From Synergistaceae bacterium (lineage in GTDB: Bacteria > Synergistota > Synergistia > Synergistales > Aminobacteriaceae): 48,783 nucleotides of DNA. Location: positions 1-48,783 of the forward strand of contig WRHH01000016.1 of assembly GCA_009783355.1 (NCBI GenBank), given 5' to 3'. A model generated the notes under the pieces. It searched no databases, was not told the origin of the DNA, and was given only the letters and a program-made list of their open reading frames with translations. A program made the position numbers and the translations under genes. Of this stretch, positions 25,469-35,122 are shown piece after piece (position 1 is the stretch's first letter; every line of letters starts with the position of its first letter).

Positions 25469-27799
25469 ATGCCGGATTACAATATTATTGGAAAACCAGT
25501 AGCAAGGCTTGATGGTTACGGGAAAGCTTCAGGAGAGGCTCTTTATATAGGTGATATGTTGTCCAAAAGCGCTTGGGTATGCGGCGTTGTTCGATCAGAA
25601 AGCGCTTCGGGAGTTATTCGAAGAATTGTTTTTCAGGATAGTTTCAATTGGGACAAGGTCACGACTATAACCGCAAAAGACCTCAAGAGCGTCAATTATG
25701 TAGCGATGATACGTCCTGACTATCCAATTCTTGCTGATGAGGAAGTTATTTTTTCAACGCAGGGCGTTGTTTTGGTCGCAGCGCCGGACGAGGATACCCT
25801 TAAGTCGGCTATGAGCGCAATTACTGTTGAAATTGATGAACTCCCGCCCGTGCTGACGATTGAAGAATCTATAACAAAAAAGAGAGTTATTTACGGCAGT
25901 GATAATACCATAGACGAATTCAGCGTCTCCAGCGGAAATACGGAAGCTGCATTTGCTGAAGCGGATAGAATAATTGAAGGGACATATTTTACAGGTTATC
26001 AGGAACATGTTTATTTGGAAACTCAAGGGATGACAGCTACTCCTCTGGAAAATGGAGGCGTTGTGATAACCGGCTCTCTTCAATGTCCGCACTATGTTCA
26101 TAATGCGGCTGTCCAAGCGCTGGGATTAGTCGATACTCCGGAAAAAGTCGTTATCAAGCAGGCTATGACAGGCGGAGGTTTTGGAGGGAAGGAAGATTAT
26201 CCTTCAATACTTGGAGTATGGACAGCTCTTCTGGCGTTGAAATCCGGAAGGACGGTTAAATTCATCTATGGAAGGGAAGAGGATATGCTTTGTACGACAA
26301 AGCGGCATCCCTCAAAAATAAGCCACAAAACTGCGGTAAAAAACGACGGAACGATAACAGCAATGGAGATAGATATACTCTTAGACGGTGGCGCTGTTAC
26401 GACAATGAGCAAGGTTGTGCTTTCCCGTTCAATACTTCATTCCACTGGGTGTTATGCGATCCCAAACGCGAGGATTCGGGGAAGAGCAATGGCGACCAAC
26501 ACCCCTCCAAACGGGGCGTTTCGCGGTTTTGGCGCACCGCAGAGCCAGTTCGCGCTTGAAAGGCATTTGGATAAAATAGCCGACGAACTTGGTTTGGATC
26601 CTCTTGATGTGAGGTTAAAAAATATCATGCGTGTAGGAGATAAATTCCCGTACGGTCAAGTGCTGGAATCGGGGGCGTCCGCAGAGCGCGTGCTTTTGAA
26701 TGTTGTCGAAAGGTCTAAATATAGGGAAAAACGAGCGAAATACATTTGTGAAAACATGGATAATAAGACACGCTTGAGACACGGTATAGGATTATCCGTT
26801 ATCCTTCATGGAGGAGGATTTACGGGGGCAGGAGAGGATATGATGGGGACAAAAGTGAAAGTTGAAATTGATGTAAATCGGGACATCATATCAATTCTTG
26901 CCAGCAGCGCTGAAATGGGGCAGGGGGCTTCCACGGTTTTACCGATGTTAGCCGCGGAAACTTTCGGAGTTCCTCTTTCCTGTGTAGAGTATGATCTTCC
27001 CGATACCTCAATAGTTCCGAACAGCGGCCCTACAGTTGCTTCGCGAACCACAATGTACGTAGGAAAGGTGCTACAGAACGCTTCAAGCAACCTTATATCA
27101 AAAATAAAAAGCTGCCTTGAAGCAACCGCAAAAGTACAATTCAGATATGAAAAAGGGGCTTTCATAAACGAGGTTAAAAAATATTCCATATTTGAAGCCG
27201 CCCAACTGTATTGTAAGGAAAATGGGAGTTGTTCAAAAATATCAGCTGAAGCTATTTATGAACCCGCTGCCGGTTACTCATGGGACGATGAAAAATATGA
27301 AGGCACGGCTTACAAAGGTTATTCATGGATGGCGCAGGTTGTTGAAGTCTCAGTCGATATGGATACTTACGAGGTTATCCCCGAGAAATCAACAATAGCT
27401 GTTGAGCTTGGCAGAGCTATAAACCCTATTTTAGCCAGCGGACAGATTGAAGGAGGAACTCTTCAGTCTTATGGCTGGGCGAACACGGAGAGTCTAAGCC
27501 TTACGAACGACGGAAAATATACCGCGCGGCATTTAAGCGGATATGCAGTTCCGACAACGCTTGACGCGCCTTCGTTCGATGTGGAGCTGTTGGAGGAGCC
27601 GTGCGACTTTGGAGCGCTTGGAGCAAAAGGAATTGGAGAACTACCAATGGATGGAGGCGCTCCGGCTATGGCGGCTGCGGTTCAAAACGCCACGGGAGTT
27701 TTTGCGGAAAAAATCCCGATTTCAGGAGAATATCTGTTCTCTCTCGTTGAAAGCAATATGAGCAAAACAGGCGAGACAGGCGCAGGAGGCGGAAAATGA
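25469..27799 (+). CDS. Xanthine dehydrogenase-family molybdopterin-binding subunit
   Basis: A 776-residue catalytic subunit of a molybdenum hydroxylase (xanthine dehydrogenase/aldehyde oxidase family). It starts GKPVARLDGYGKASGEALY, the usual N-terminal a/b hammerhead. It contains MTGGGFGGKEDYP, AFRGFGAPQSQFALE and the C-terminal active-site glutamate in GAKGIGELP. The substrate cannot be read from sequence; purines or another N-heterocycle or aldehyde are possible. The stop overlaps the next gene by 4 bp, which supplies the electron-transfer domains. Confidence 0.9.
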   Translation: MPDYNIIGKPVARLDGYGKASGEALYIGDMLSKSAWVCGVVRSESASGVIRRIVFQDSFNWDKVTTITAKDLKSVNYVAMIRPDYPILADEEVIFSTQGVVLVAAPDEDTLKSAMSAITVEIDELPPVLTIEESITKKRVIYGSDNTIDEFSVSSGNTEAAFAEADRIIEGTYFTGYQEHVYLETQGMTATPLENGGVVITGSLQCPHYVHNAAVQALGLVDTPEKVVIKQAMTGGGFGGKEDYPSILGVWTALLALKSGRTVKFIYGREEDMLCTTKRHPSKISHKTAVKNDGTITAMEIDILLDGGAVTTMSKVVLSRSILHSTGCYAIPNARIRGRAMATNTPPNGAFRGFGAPQSQFALERHLDKIADELGLDPLDVRLKNIMRVGDKFPYGQVLESGASAERVLLNVVERSKYREKRAKYICENMDNKTRLRHGIGLSVILHGGGFTGAGEDMMGTKVKVEIDVNRDIISILASSAEMGQGASTVLPMLAAETFGVPLSCVEYDLPDTSIVPNSGPTVASRTTMYVGKVLQNASSNLISKIKSCLEATAKVQFRYEKGAFINEVKKYSIFEAAQLYCKENGSCSKISAEAIYEPAAGYSWDDEKYEGTAYKGYSWMAQVVEVSVDMDTYEVIPEKSTIAVELGRAINPILASGQIEGGTLQSYGWANTESLSLTNDGKYTARHLSGYAVPTTLDAPSFDVELLEEPCDFGALGAKGIGELPMDGGAPAMAAAVQNATGVFAEKIPISGEYLFSLVESNMSKTGETGAGGGK

Positions 27800-29163
27800 A
27801 GCTAAAGTTGACGATAAACGGTGAACTGCAAGTTTGTGAGGTTCACCCGATGAAAAGACTGCTTGATGTTCTGCGAGACGATATTCAATTGAAAGGCGCC
27901 AAGGAGGGCTGCGGTAAAGGAGAATGCGGCGCCTGCGCGGTCATAATGAACGGGCGTCTTGTAAACTCTTGCATGGTGAGCGCGCTAAGGGCTTATGGCA
28001 GCTATATTACAACAATTGAAGGTTTAGGGTGTTCTGTTGCGCCTGACGCTTTGCAAACTGCCTTTGTTGAGGAAGGGGCAGTGCAGTGCGGGTTTTGCAC
28101 CCCGGGGATGATTCTTGCTGCAAGAGCTCTTCTGGAAAGGAAACAAGAGCCAGATTTAGAGGAAATTAAAACGGCTCTTTCCGGTAATTTATGCCGCTGC
28201 ACGGGGTATGAGAGAATATTTCGCGCGATAAACAGGGCTGTAAAAGAAGGTTACTCAAAAAACATCGTGTCTTCTTCAGTGAGCGTAAATAATGAATGCT
28301 CGCCTGAATTAAATAATGAAGAAAAGAATTGTTATTACTCTCCGCGAAACTTGGAAGATGCGGTCAATATCCTGTCAAAAATGGAGTCGAAACTCATAAT
28401 TATCGCTGGGGGAACTGACGTTTTTCCAAATGCAAAGAATGATGAACTAAAGCTGAAATCCGTTATGGATATATCCAATATCCCGGAGCTAAAAAATATA
28501 TCTCTTGAAGGAAAATACATAAGGATCGGAAGCTGTGTAACAAATGCTGAACTAATGGAAAGTTCGCTCCTCAAGGGTAGTGCGTCTCTTATTGTACAGG
28601 CTGCCTCCAAGAGCGGAGCTGTTGCCGTGCAAAATATGGCGACGATTGGCGGAAATATAATGACAGCCTCAGGCGAGGCGGACATGATAACTGCTCTTAT
28701 GGCTCTTGACGCCGATATAAGAATAATCGGAAGAGGGCAAAAGGAGAGCATTATACCGCTTGAAAAATTTATTGATGGATATCGCTCCACTGTTTTAAAA
28801 AGAGATGAACTCTTGAAGGAGATATTGATTCCAATTTCATCTGCGAAAAATAAATACGAAGCGTTTTATAAAAGGGGGACTCGCAGAGCTTTGACGTTTT
28901 CGAGAGTTGCCCTTGCGTGTTGCATCGAAAAAGACGCAGAAGGCTGCGTAACAAAAGCGCGTTTCGTTGCGGGCAGCATGTCCCCTGTACCGATCAGGTT
29001 AAGGGACGTTGAAAGCATGTTGACCGGACGTAAAGTGGATGCGCAGTTTGCTGAAGCCGCAGCCAGAAAAGCAGGCGCCATTGTAATGCCGCGCAAAGAA
29101 AGCGCCTACAGGAAAAAAGTAACTGAGAATCTGGTAAGGAAGTTTATTTTGGATTCATACTAA
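27796..29163 (+). CDS. Fused [2Fe-2S]/FAD subunit of molybdenum hydroxylase
   Basis: A 455-residue fusion of two proteins that are separate in many relatives. Residues 1-about 155 are the iron-sulfur subunit, with the plant-type cluster GCGKGECGACAVIMNGRLVNSC and the second cluster QCGFCTPGMI...NLCRCTGYE. Residues about 175-455 are the FAD-binding subunit of the CoxM/XdhB type (IAGGTDVFP; ATIGGNIMTASGEADM). It passes electrons from the molybdenum centre to an acceptor. Start ATGA overlaps the large subunit. The 3' end overlaps that of convergent radA by 9 bp. Confidence 0.9.
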   Translation: MKLKLTINGELQVCEVHPMKRLLDVLRDDIQLKGAKEGCGKGECGACAVIMNGRLVNSCMVSALRAYGSYITTIEGLGCSVAPDALQTAFVEEGAVQCGFCTPGMILAARALLERKQEPDLEEIKTALSGNLCRCTGYERIFRAINRAVKEGYSKNIVSSSVSVNNECSPELNNEEKNCYYSPRNLEDAVNILSKMESKLIIIAGGTDVFPNAKNDELKLKSVMDISNIPELKNISLEGKYIRIGSCVTNAELMESSLLKGSASLIVQAASKSGAVAVQNMATIGGNIMTASGEADMITALMALDADIRIIGRGQKESIIPLEKFIDGYRSTVLKRDELLKEILIPISSAKNKYEAFYKRGTRRALTFSRVALACCIEKDAEGCVTKARFVAGSMSPVPIRLRDVESMLTGRKVDAQFAEAAARKAGAIVMPRKESAYRKKVTENLVRKFILDSY

Positions 29164-30489
29164 ATATTCCCTGATTGCGTCATTTAAACTTTTTACCCTG
29201 ACAACATTTATCCCAAGCGGGAACTCGTCTTTCTTCTCACGCGCGCTTATTACGGCGTTAGTGAAGCCAAGCTTAGCGGCTTCGCGCAGTCTCAGGCCAA
29301 CGCGGGTTACCGGGCGTACCTCTCCGGCAAGCCCAACTTCGCCAAGGAAGCAGCAGTCTGGCGGGAGCGGCTTTCCAATCGCGGCTGAGACAATAGCTGC
29401 GCACGCCGCCAAGTCTGCGGACGGATCTTGTATTGACAAACCTCCCGCTATGTTTAAATATATATCATAATTGGCGCACGGAATCGACGCGCGTTTTTCA
29501 ACAACGGCTGCGAGCAGATGGAGCTTGTTCACGTCAATTCCGCGAGCGGTCCTTCTGGGGTATGAAAATGTTGTCGCAGTACAAAGTGTTTGAATCTCAG
29601 CTATCAATGGTACAGACCCTTCAAGCGCCACTGTCATTGAAACTCCAGGGACTAAAGCATCCGCCCTGTTCCAATAAAGAGCGCTTTTATCATCAACTGG
29701 TATAAGCCCTCTTTCTCCCATTTCGAAAACTCCAAGTTCGTCCGTTGTGCCGTATCTGTTTTTTTGCGCGCGTAACATCCTGTATGACGAATAGCCTTCG
29801 CCCGTAAATATGAGAACTGTATCCACCATATGTTCCAAGAGCATCGGGCCCGCAAGGCGCCCTTCCTTTGTAATGTGTCCTACTAGTACCGCGGGCACAT
29901 TTTTACTTTTTGCCACGTCAACTATCATTTGAGCGACTGCCCTGACCTGATTAGGCGTCCCCGCCCATCCGGCTTCTTCGGGGGCTCGCATTGCCTGAAC
30001 GCTGTCAAGCACAACGAATTCTGTGTTATGCCCGTTCACTTCGGAAATGGCTTTTTCAAGATTTGTGCTGCAGAACAAATAAAGGTTCTCGGAGTCAGCG
30101 CCAAGCCTTCTTGCTCTCAAAGCTACTTGACTTGCGGACTCTTCGCCTGATATATACAAAACTCTTAAGCCTTTTTGCGCCATTACACCGGCGGTTTGAA
30201 GCAGCAACGTTGATTTTCCGATTCCGGGCTGACCTCCAAGAAGGGTCACTCCGCCGCTGACCCATCCTCCGCCAAGCACGCGGTCGAGTTCCGTTATTCC
30301 TGATTTAATTCGTTCCGGCGGAACCACGTCAACTGATCTTACGGATACGCGTTCTGAATTTGAATCAGCAACATTTGGCGCACTCGCGCTAATATCCTGC
30401 ATGACAGTTCCCCAAGAACCGCATACGTTACATTTACCGGTTCTAATCGCGCTTATCGCTCCGCACTCCGAACATATAAACCTGGACAT
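29155..30489 (-). CDS. radA: DNA repair protein RadA
   Basis: A 444-residue RecA-like ATPase that promotes branch migration in recombination. An N-terminal zinc finger (CSECGAISAIRTGKCNVCG) is followed by the P-loop GGQPGIGKST, the RadA-specific KNRYG as AQKNRYG, and the C-terminal Lon-like domain. The ATG at 30489 begins MSRFICSEC, the usual RadA start. The frame is open further upstream but that part comes from the adjacent MITE-like element, so the longer start is rejected. No clear Shine-Dalgarno is seen, as the upstream sequence is the element's edge. Confidence 0.95.
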   Translation of the reverse strand: MSRFICSECGAISAIRTGKCNVCGSWGTVMQDISASAPNVADSNSERVSVRSVDVVPPERIKSGITELDRVLGGGWVSGGVTLLGGQPGIGKSTLLLQTAGVMAQKGLRVLYISGEESASQVALRARRLGADSENLYLFCSTNLEKAISEVNGHNTEFVVLDSVQAMRAPEEAGWAGTPNQVRAVAQMIVDVAKSKNVPAVLVGHITKEGRLAGPMLLEHMVDTVLIFTGEGYSSYRMLRAQKNRYGTTDELGVFEMGERGLIPVDDKSALYWNRADALVPGVSMTVALEGSVPLIAEIQTLCTATTFSYPRRTARGIDVNKLHLLAAVVEKRASIPCANYDIYLNIAGGLSIQDPSADLAACAAIVSAAIGKPLPPDCCFLGEVGLAGEVRPVTRVGLRLREAAKLGFTNAVISAREKKDEFPLGINVVRVKSLNDAIREYLV

Positions 30490-30501
30490 CGAATGGTTTC
30501 T

Positions 30502-30625
30502 ATTCCATTTCAAAATCGGATGTAGACGAGGCGGCTTTTGCACCCCGCCGCGAGGGCGTAGATAGAGCTACGTTGAGCAAGGGGTGCAAAAACAACGAAG
30601 TATACATTCGATTTTGAATTGGAAT
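30502..30625 (-). mobile_element. MITE-like structured repeat, copy B
   Basis: A 124-bp element between the cupin gene and radA. It has 17-bp terminal inverted repeats, ATTCCATTTCAAAATCG at 30502-30518 and CGATTTTGAATTGGAAT at 30609-30625, with one mismatch. The interior matches copy A at 20289-20423 in inverse orientation. The stem is GCACCCC/GGGGTGC in this copy and CGCCCC/GGGGCG in copy A, with paired compensatory changes. It abuts the cupin stop codon. No coding capacity. Confidence 0.8.
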
Positions 30626-30963
30626 TATTTGCCTTCCATAGCTTTTATAAAATCTTCACGAACAGGACAGAATGCATCTAAGCATACAGTCGTCTCAACC
30701 GCTATCCCGCTATGAGGTTCGTCGGGCGCGAATACAATTCCTTCTCCGGGAAATACGTCGATTTGCCCGACCGGAGAATCAAAACGCAAGCATCCTTCCA
30801 ACACAAAAAGTATCTGTTCGTTCTCGTGGCTGTGTAGGGCAAGAGGGGTGTCTTTCTCTATTATCCAATGAACAAGGGACATTCTTTCCCCGTGAACAAA
30901 CGTTCCAGTAAATCCGGGTCTATCCAAGAATTTTGATATATTACTAATTTTATAGTTTTTCAT
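30625..30963 (-). CDS. Small cupin-domain protein
   Basis: A 112-residue single-domain cupin. The metal-binding motif 1 is HSHENEQILFVLEG, followed by motif 2, FPGEGIVFAPDEPHSG. The ligand or reaction is unknown; such proteins bind metals and small molecules or act as epimerases, dioxygenases or sensors. The ATG at 30963 has GGGAGGA 7 nt upstream and is preferred over a start at 31017. It reads toward radA but a MITE-like element lies between. Confidence 0.85.
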   Translation of the reverse strand: MKNYKISNISKFLDRPGFTGTFVHGERMSLVHWIIEKDTPLALHSHENEQILFVLEGCLRFDSPVGQIDVFPGEGIVFAPDEPHSGIAVETTVCLDAFCPVREDFIKAMEGK

Positions 30964-31045
30964 AGCTATTCCTCCCAGTAAACGATTTGATTTAATCTTA
31001 TCACTAATTTCACACATTATTTGCCATATTTTAACGATTTATTTT

Positions 31046-31072
31046 TTGACAGGTTTTGCCGATAAACATAAT
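31046..31072 (+). promoter_or_regulatory. Candidate flgL promoter
   Basis: GCCGATAA at 31058-31065 is an exact match to the -10 of flagellar sigma-28, but its -35 (TAAA) is poor. An overlapping sigma-70 reading is TTGACA (31046-31051) with CATAAT (31067-31072) at a short 15-bp spacing. Either could drive flgL, 31-46 bp downstream. Confidence 0.4.
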
Positions 31073-31103
31073 GCAATATTCACGAAAGAGCGGGGGAATA
31101 ATC

Positions 31104-34100
31104 ATGGCAACTAGGGTTACCAACGGAATGATGAATGGTATGTTGTTCAATAATATGCAGGCAAATCTGAATGAGATGCTAAAACTACAGGAACAAATGA
31201 CTACGCAAAGGAAATTCTCGAAACCATCCGATGACCCTATAGCGGTGGCTCGCAGCCTTGGCATAAGCACGTCAATTTTCGAGAATGAACAATACATAAA
31301 AAATCAACAGGATGCTGTCTCATGGCTTCGCGCGACAGATAATACTTTCAATCAATTGCTTTCTGACGCTCAGCGCATACGCGAGCTCACTATATATGCC
31401 GGAGACGGCGCGCTTTCTTCTGAAGAACTCAAAGCTATTTCAACAGAAATACAGCAAATAAAAGAATCCATGCGCAATACTGCGAATACCTCAATTGCCG
31501 GTAAATACCTCTTGTCCGGGCTGGATACGGGAACAAAGCCGTTTACTTTTGACGCCTTTGGAAGAATTGTATATAACGGCTCGGATAAAAAAATCAATTA
31601 TGAAATTGAAAAAGGGGTCGTGAGCGAAGTCTCATTTGCCGGGAGCGAAGTTTTTGCAAGCAACGAGAAGACATATAATGTAAAGAGCCATTATGTGCCA
31701 ATTGACTGGACTTGGACGGGGCGGGCGGAAAAAATCCAAATAAGGCTTGGAGACAACACTATCGTCAAAGTTCAAATTCCTGAAATATGGATAGACGAGA
31801 TTGCGACCGGCAATACCGAGTTCTCGGATTTCAACAAATTCCGTGACACGGACGAGTTGCGCGGCATCACAATGGACCAGCTTGCAGAGCTGTTCAGCCG
31901 CTCCATTCAAGAAGGCGGAGCGGATAAGCTCATTGGCGTCAAGGTGGAGAAAGACTTGACTAACGGAGTTCAGCGCTTAGTCTTCACCAGCAATACTGGC
32001 GAGCCGCTGCAAATTACCGGGTGGCCGGATACCGATATGGCGCCGCTTGAACAAAGCATCGCCGGACTCTCCGTGGATATAAGCGATATTGATTGGAACA
32101 GTAATACCTTAATGGGGGACAAGCAGGTAACATTTCCTCTTGACGCCGTATCGTTCGATATTTCAGTGGGCGGAACTGTCAGCTCAATAACGCTTCCGAA
32201 TGTGCCATACAACGACATGGCAACTTTGCTTAACGACCTGAATATAGCGCTGCCAGCGACTGTGAGATGCAGTGAAGTAAATGGACATCTCGTTCTACAG
32301 GCGCCGGGAGGAGAAACTATCAATGTCAGTGGAGTTGGAGCGTCAAAACTCTTTGGAAATATAAACGCAAGCGTGCTCCCTGACGCCAAGGGACTAATGG
32401 GAAGCGTGAACGCGGCGGGGTGGATTCCTGACAAGCTTGGAAAAGCCATTACAGTGACGGCTAATGGAACGGGATATGATTTTGAACTTGATGACTACTC
32501 CAATATTTATGATCTCGTCAGAGATATAAACCTGCGGATTGTCCCTATGAGCGGAGAACCTGACGTTGCAAGCATAGTCAACGGGCGGATAAGTCTTCGG
32601 ATATCGGGGGATATTTCCGTTGCCGATAAAGCGGGCTCAATTGGGCCGACAGCGGGCGGAACCATGCAGCTTTTTGGCGTAGACAGCGAGAAGGGTACTG
32701 CAAGCTCACTTTCAATCAGTGTAGGGGGTTCAAATCCTGTTCAGATATTTATAGGCGAAAACGACACATTGAAGGACATAGCTTTAAAAATTGAATCTGT
32801 AACCGGTATGGCTGCCAGAGTATCTTCCGACGGAACGCAATTGGTTGTAGTCGCTAAACGCGATAGGCCGTATCCCGAAGATTTCTTGTCTTCTAATGTT
32901 GCGGCTGACACTCTTGCTTACCCTAAATTTTCCATGACGGCCACGGGCGGGGCTGTACAATTGTTTAACTTTCAATTGACAAGCGATGTTAATACCGGAA
33001 ACCTAAAAGGTTCAACGGTATCTCAGGAAGCGAGGAGGGCTACCGACCACAGCCATATTGATTTGCTCAGCTATCTTGGAATGGAGACCGCGCTCAAAAG
33101 CGTGGAGTTTCCAGAGGGGCAAACATTGGAAGTTGGGGCGGAGGGGCTTCACTGGAGAATTACGAGCGGCAACAATGTGGTCGACCTTAAGCTTTCGCAG
33201 GGAAGCTACACCATGGAACAAATTGCCGAGAGGCTCAGAAATGCCGGTCTTGGCTGGCTAGAAGTTACGGTTGACGTTTTCCTGAGCCCTCAGCAGCTCA
33301 ATCAGGACGTTACGGAAGCAGGGCTTAACACCAGCAACAATTATGAGGGCGCCACAAGCAGGTTGGTCATAAAAGCCGTTCAGAACATGCCTGTGATATT
33401 CCTTGATATAAATGATTCGGGATATGCGGATATGATGGGGCTTTCAACCGCAATAAGGACTGATAATAACTCGCAGGACGTGGTGTTTTCTTGCGCCGCG
33501 TGTCTTGATCCGAATACTCCCGCCTGCCTCAAGGTGGTTGTAGGAGACGAGAAGGAATACACCGTAAAGCTTAACCGGAAAGATGTCGTCGATCCGATTA
33601 CAAACCTTGTCGACCGAAACAAAGTTATGGCTCAAATTGCTAAACAGGTCAATGAAAAGAGCGGCATGGAGCTTTTGCGGGTCATAAAATCGAATGAAAA
33701 TGCTGGAGGAGTGACGCAAAGTTCCCTTTACTCCACTACAGGAGAGCCTCTAAGTATTATAGATATGCCGGTTCCAGACAGCTCTTGGAGCACTTATTCA
33801 ATGGGCATCGCGACGCAGATGGGAATACACGCCGGAATAACAGCGACGCCCGCTATGCTTGACAATGAAACTGTCGCTGATATTGGCGCCGTATCGGGAA
33901 CGATTCGCATACGCTCTATGGGGCTAATGGTAGATATTGACGTCGAGGTTACCGATACAGTAAAGACAATCCTTGACAAGATACGAGATCAAGCTGGAGA
34001 CTGGCTTGAAGTCAACTATTTTGACCCTGATATGAGTGTGGACGGCAGCAATGTCATGTTTGCTATATGTGCAAAAGATGGTTCTGCCGTCAGCATTTAT

Positions 34101-34877
34101 GATCTTTCTGGAACAGTTGCGAAAACCGGTCTGCAATGCGACAACGCAGTTAATGGCACAGTAGACCTTAACTCTGTCTGGCCAACATTTGTCAACGGGG
34201 ATATATTGACTATATCAGCCGCAGGATACAGCCATACTATCGACCTTTATACAGCGCAGGAGTCGCTTGGCAATTTCACTCCAGAGGCATTGGCAGAGCT
34301 CATTAATACACGTTTTCAGAGCGATGATATAAGAGCTGAGATTAATAAGGACGGTCAGATGATACTTTATTCGCCGCGCGGTTATAAAATTCAGGTTGAC
34401 GGCAGTCCTGCCGCTCCGCTTACGAACAAAGCCGCCGACATATTCGGCGCTTCGCTCACAAATCAAGCTCGGGGAGGCGCGCCTAATTCAATAAACTGCC
34501 AGCAGAATATAACAAAACGCAGCGGTGCAAATACACAACAGGCGAGCTTTTTTGACGTGCTTGACAATTTATCCGCTACGATGGAGGCTGAAAACAGAAA
34601 AGCTCTAAGCGAATCCCTGCTTCCTCAGATAGACAAGTTCATAGATAATTTGCTGAAATGCATGGCGACCGAAGGAGCTCTTGAAATTCGTTATACAAAT
34701 AATATTATGCGCTTTCAGTCAAACAACATAAACTTAGTTGATCTTTACGACGAAATTGCCGGAATAGATTTGTCAAAAGCGGCTACCGACATGGCCATGT
34801 TGACTGCGATGTATCAGGCAAGCCTTTCTGTTGTTTCAAGAATAATTCAGCCTACGTTAGTTGACTTTTTGAGATAA
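31104..34877 (+). CDS. flgL: Very large flagellar hook-associated protein FlgL
   Basis: A 1257-residue hook-filament junction protein, against 300-500 residues in most species. The conserved N-terminal D0/D1 helices (TRVTNGMMNGMLFNNMQ...RKFSKPSDDPIAVARSLG) and the C-terminal helices (about 1180-1257, RYTNNIMRFQSNN...TAMYQASLSVVSRI) frame an insertion of about 900 residues. That insertion contains several beta-rich repeats with the theme ITV.ANG..Y.F.LDDYS. This would be exposed on the junction surface. The ATG at 31104 follows GGGGGAATAATC and is preferred to an upstream ATG at 31056. flgK is not adjacent. fliW and csrA follow after 245 bp. Confidence 0.88.
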   Translation: MATRVTNGMMNGMLFNNMQANLNEMLKLQEQMTTQRKFSKPSDDPIAVARSLGISTSIFENEQYIKNQQDAVSWLRATDNTFNQLLSDAQRIRELTIYAGDGALSSEELKAISTEIQQIKESMRNTANTSIAGKYLLSGLDTGTKPFTFDAFGRIVYNGSDKKINYEIEKGVVSEVSFAGSEVFASNEKTYNVKSHYVPIDWTWTGRAEKIQIRLGDNTIVKVQIPEIWIDEIATGNTEFSDFNKFRDTDELRGITMDQLAELFSRSIQEGGADKLIGVKVEKDLTNGVQRLVFTSNTGEPLQITGWPDTDMAPLEQSIAGLSVDISDIDWNSNTLMGDKQVTFPLDAVSFDISVGGTVSSITLPNVPYNDMATLLNDLNIALPATVRCSEVNGHLVLQAPGGETINVSGVGASKLFGNINASVLPDAKGLMGSVNAAGWIPDKLGKAITVTANGTGYDFELDDYSNIYDLVRDINLRIVPMSGEPDVASIVNGRISLRISGDISVADKAGSIGPTAGGTMQLFGVDSEKGTASSLSISVGGSNPVQIFIGENDTLKDIALKIESVTGMAARVSSDGTQLVVVAKRDRPYPEDFLSSNVAADTLAYPKFSMTATGGAVQLFNFQLTSDVNTGNLKGSTVSQEARRATDHSHIDLLSYLGMETALKSVEFPEGQTLEVGAEGLHWRITSGNNVVDLKLSQGSYTMEQIAERLRNAGLGWLEVTVDVFLSPQQLNQDVTEAGLNTSNNYEGATSRLVIKAVQNMPVIFLDINDSGYADMMGLSTAIRTDNNSQDVVFSCAACLDPNTPACLKVVVGDEKEYTVKLNRKDVVDPITNLVDRNKVMAQIAKQVNEKSGMELLRVIKSNENAGGVTQSSLYSTTGEPLSIIDMPVPDSSWSTYSMGIATQMGIHAGITATPAMLDNETVADIGAVSGTIRIRSMGLMVDIDVEVTDTVKTILDKIRDQAGDWLEVNYFDPDMSVDGSNVMFAICAKDGSAVSIYDLSGTVAKTGLQCDNAVNGTVDLNSVWPTFVNGDILTISAAGYSHTIDLYTAQESLGNFTPEALAELINTRFQSDDIRAEINKDGQMILYSPRGYKIQVDGSPAAPLTNKAADIFGASLTNQARGGAPNSINCQQNITKRSGANTQQASFFDVLDNLSATMEAENRKALSESLLPQIDKFIDNLLKCMATEGALEIRYTNNIMRFQSNNINLVDLYDEIAGIDLSKAATDMAMLTAMYQASLSVVSRIIQPTLVDFLR

Positions 34878-35122
34878 TAATGAGATATTTTCCGCATTGA
34901 ATGATTTTTGCAAGCAATATAAGCGGGCATGTATTATTTTGCTCGTTGCATATTCACTATTCCATTGCTTTGCTCATAAACCGATTAGTAAAGCTGAGTT
35001 TCTGTATTATATTCAAATTTTATACGAAAGCCAAAAAACTTACTGGATGTTGCGTAAAACTGTTTACAAAATTTGATTTTGTCCACGTGTTGCGGCGTGG
35101 ATAAGAAAGGAAAGATAATGTA
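34878..35122. other. flgL-fliW intergenic region
   Basis: Holds a short GC-rich hairpin, CCACG/CGTGG at about 35082-35099, directly before the fliW Shine-Dalgarno AAAGGAAAG. No terminator with a T tract and no convincing promoter is seen; a 67-codon frame here lacks support. The hairpin could modulate fliW translation. Confidence 0.35.

Noticed and set aside
34901-35104. 67-codon frame between flgL and fliW
   Set aside because: No ribosome binding site, ends in a hairpin region, and no recognisable product.
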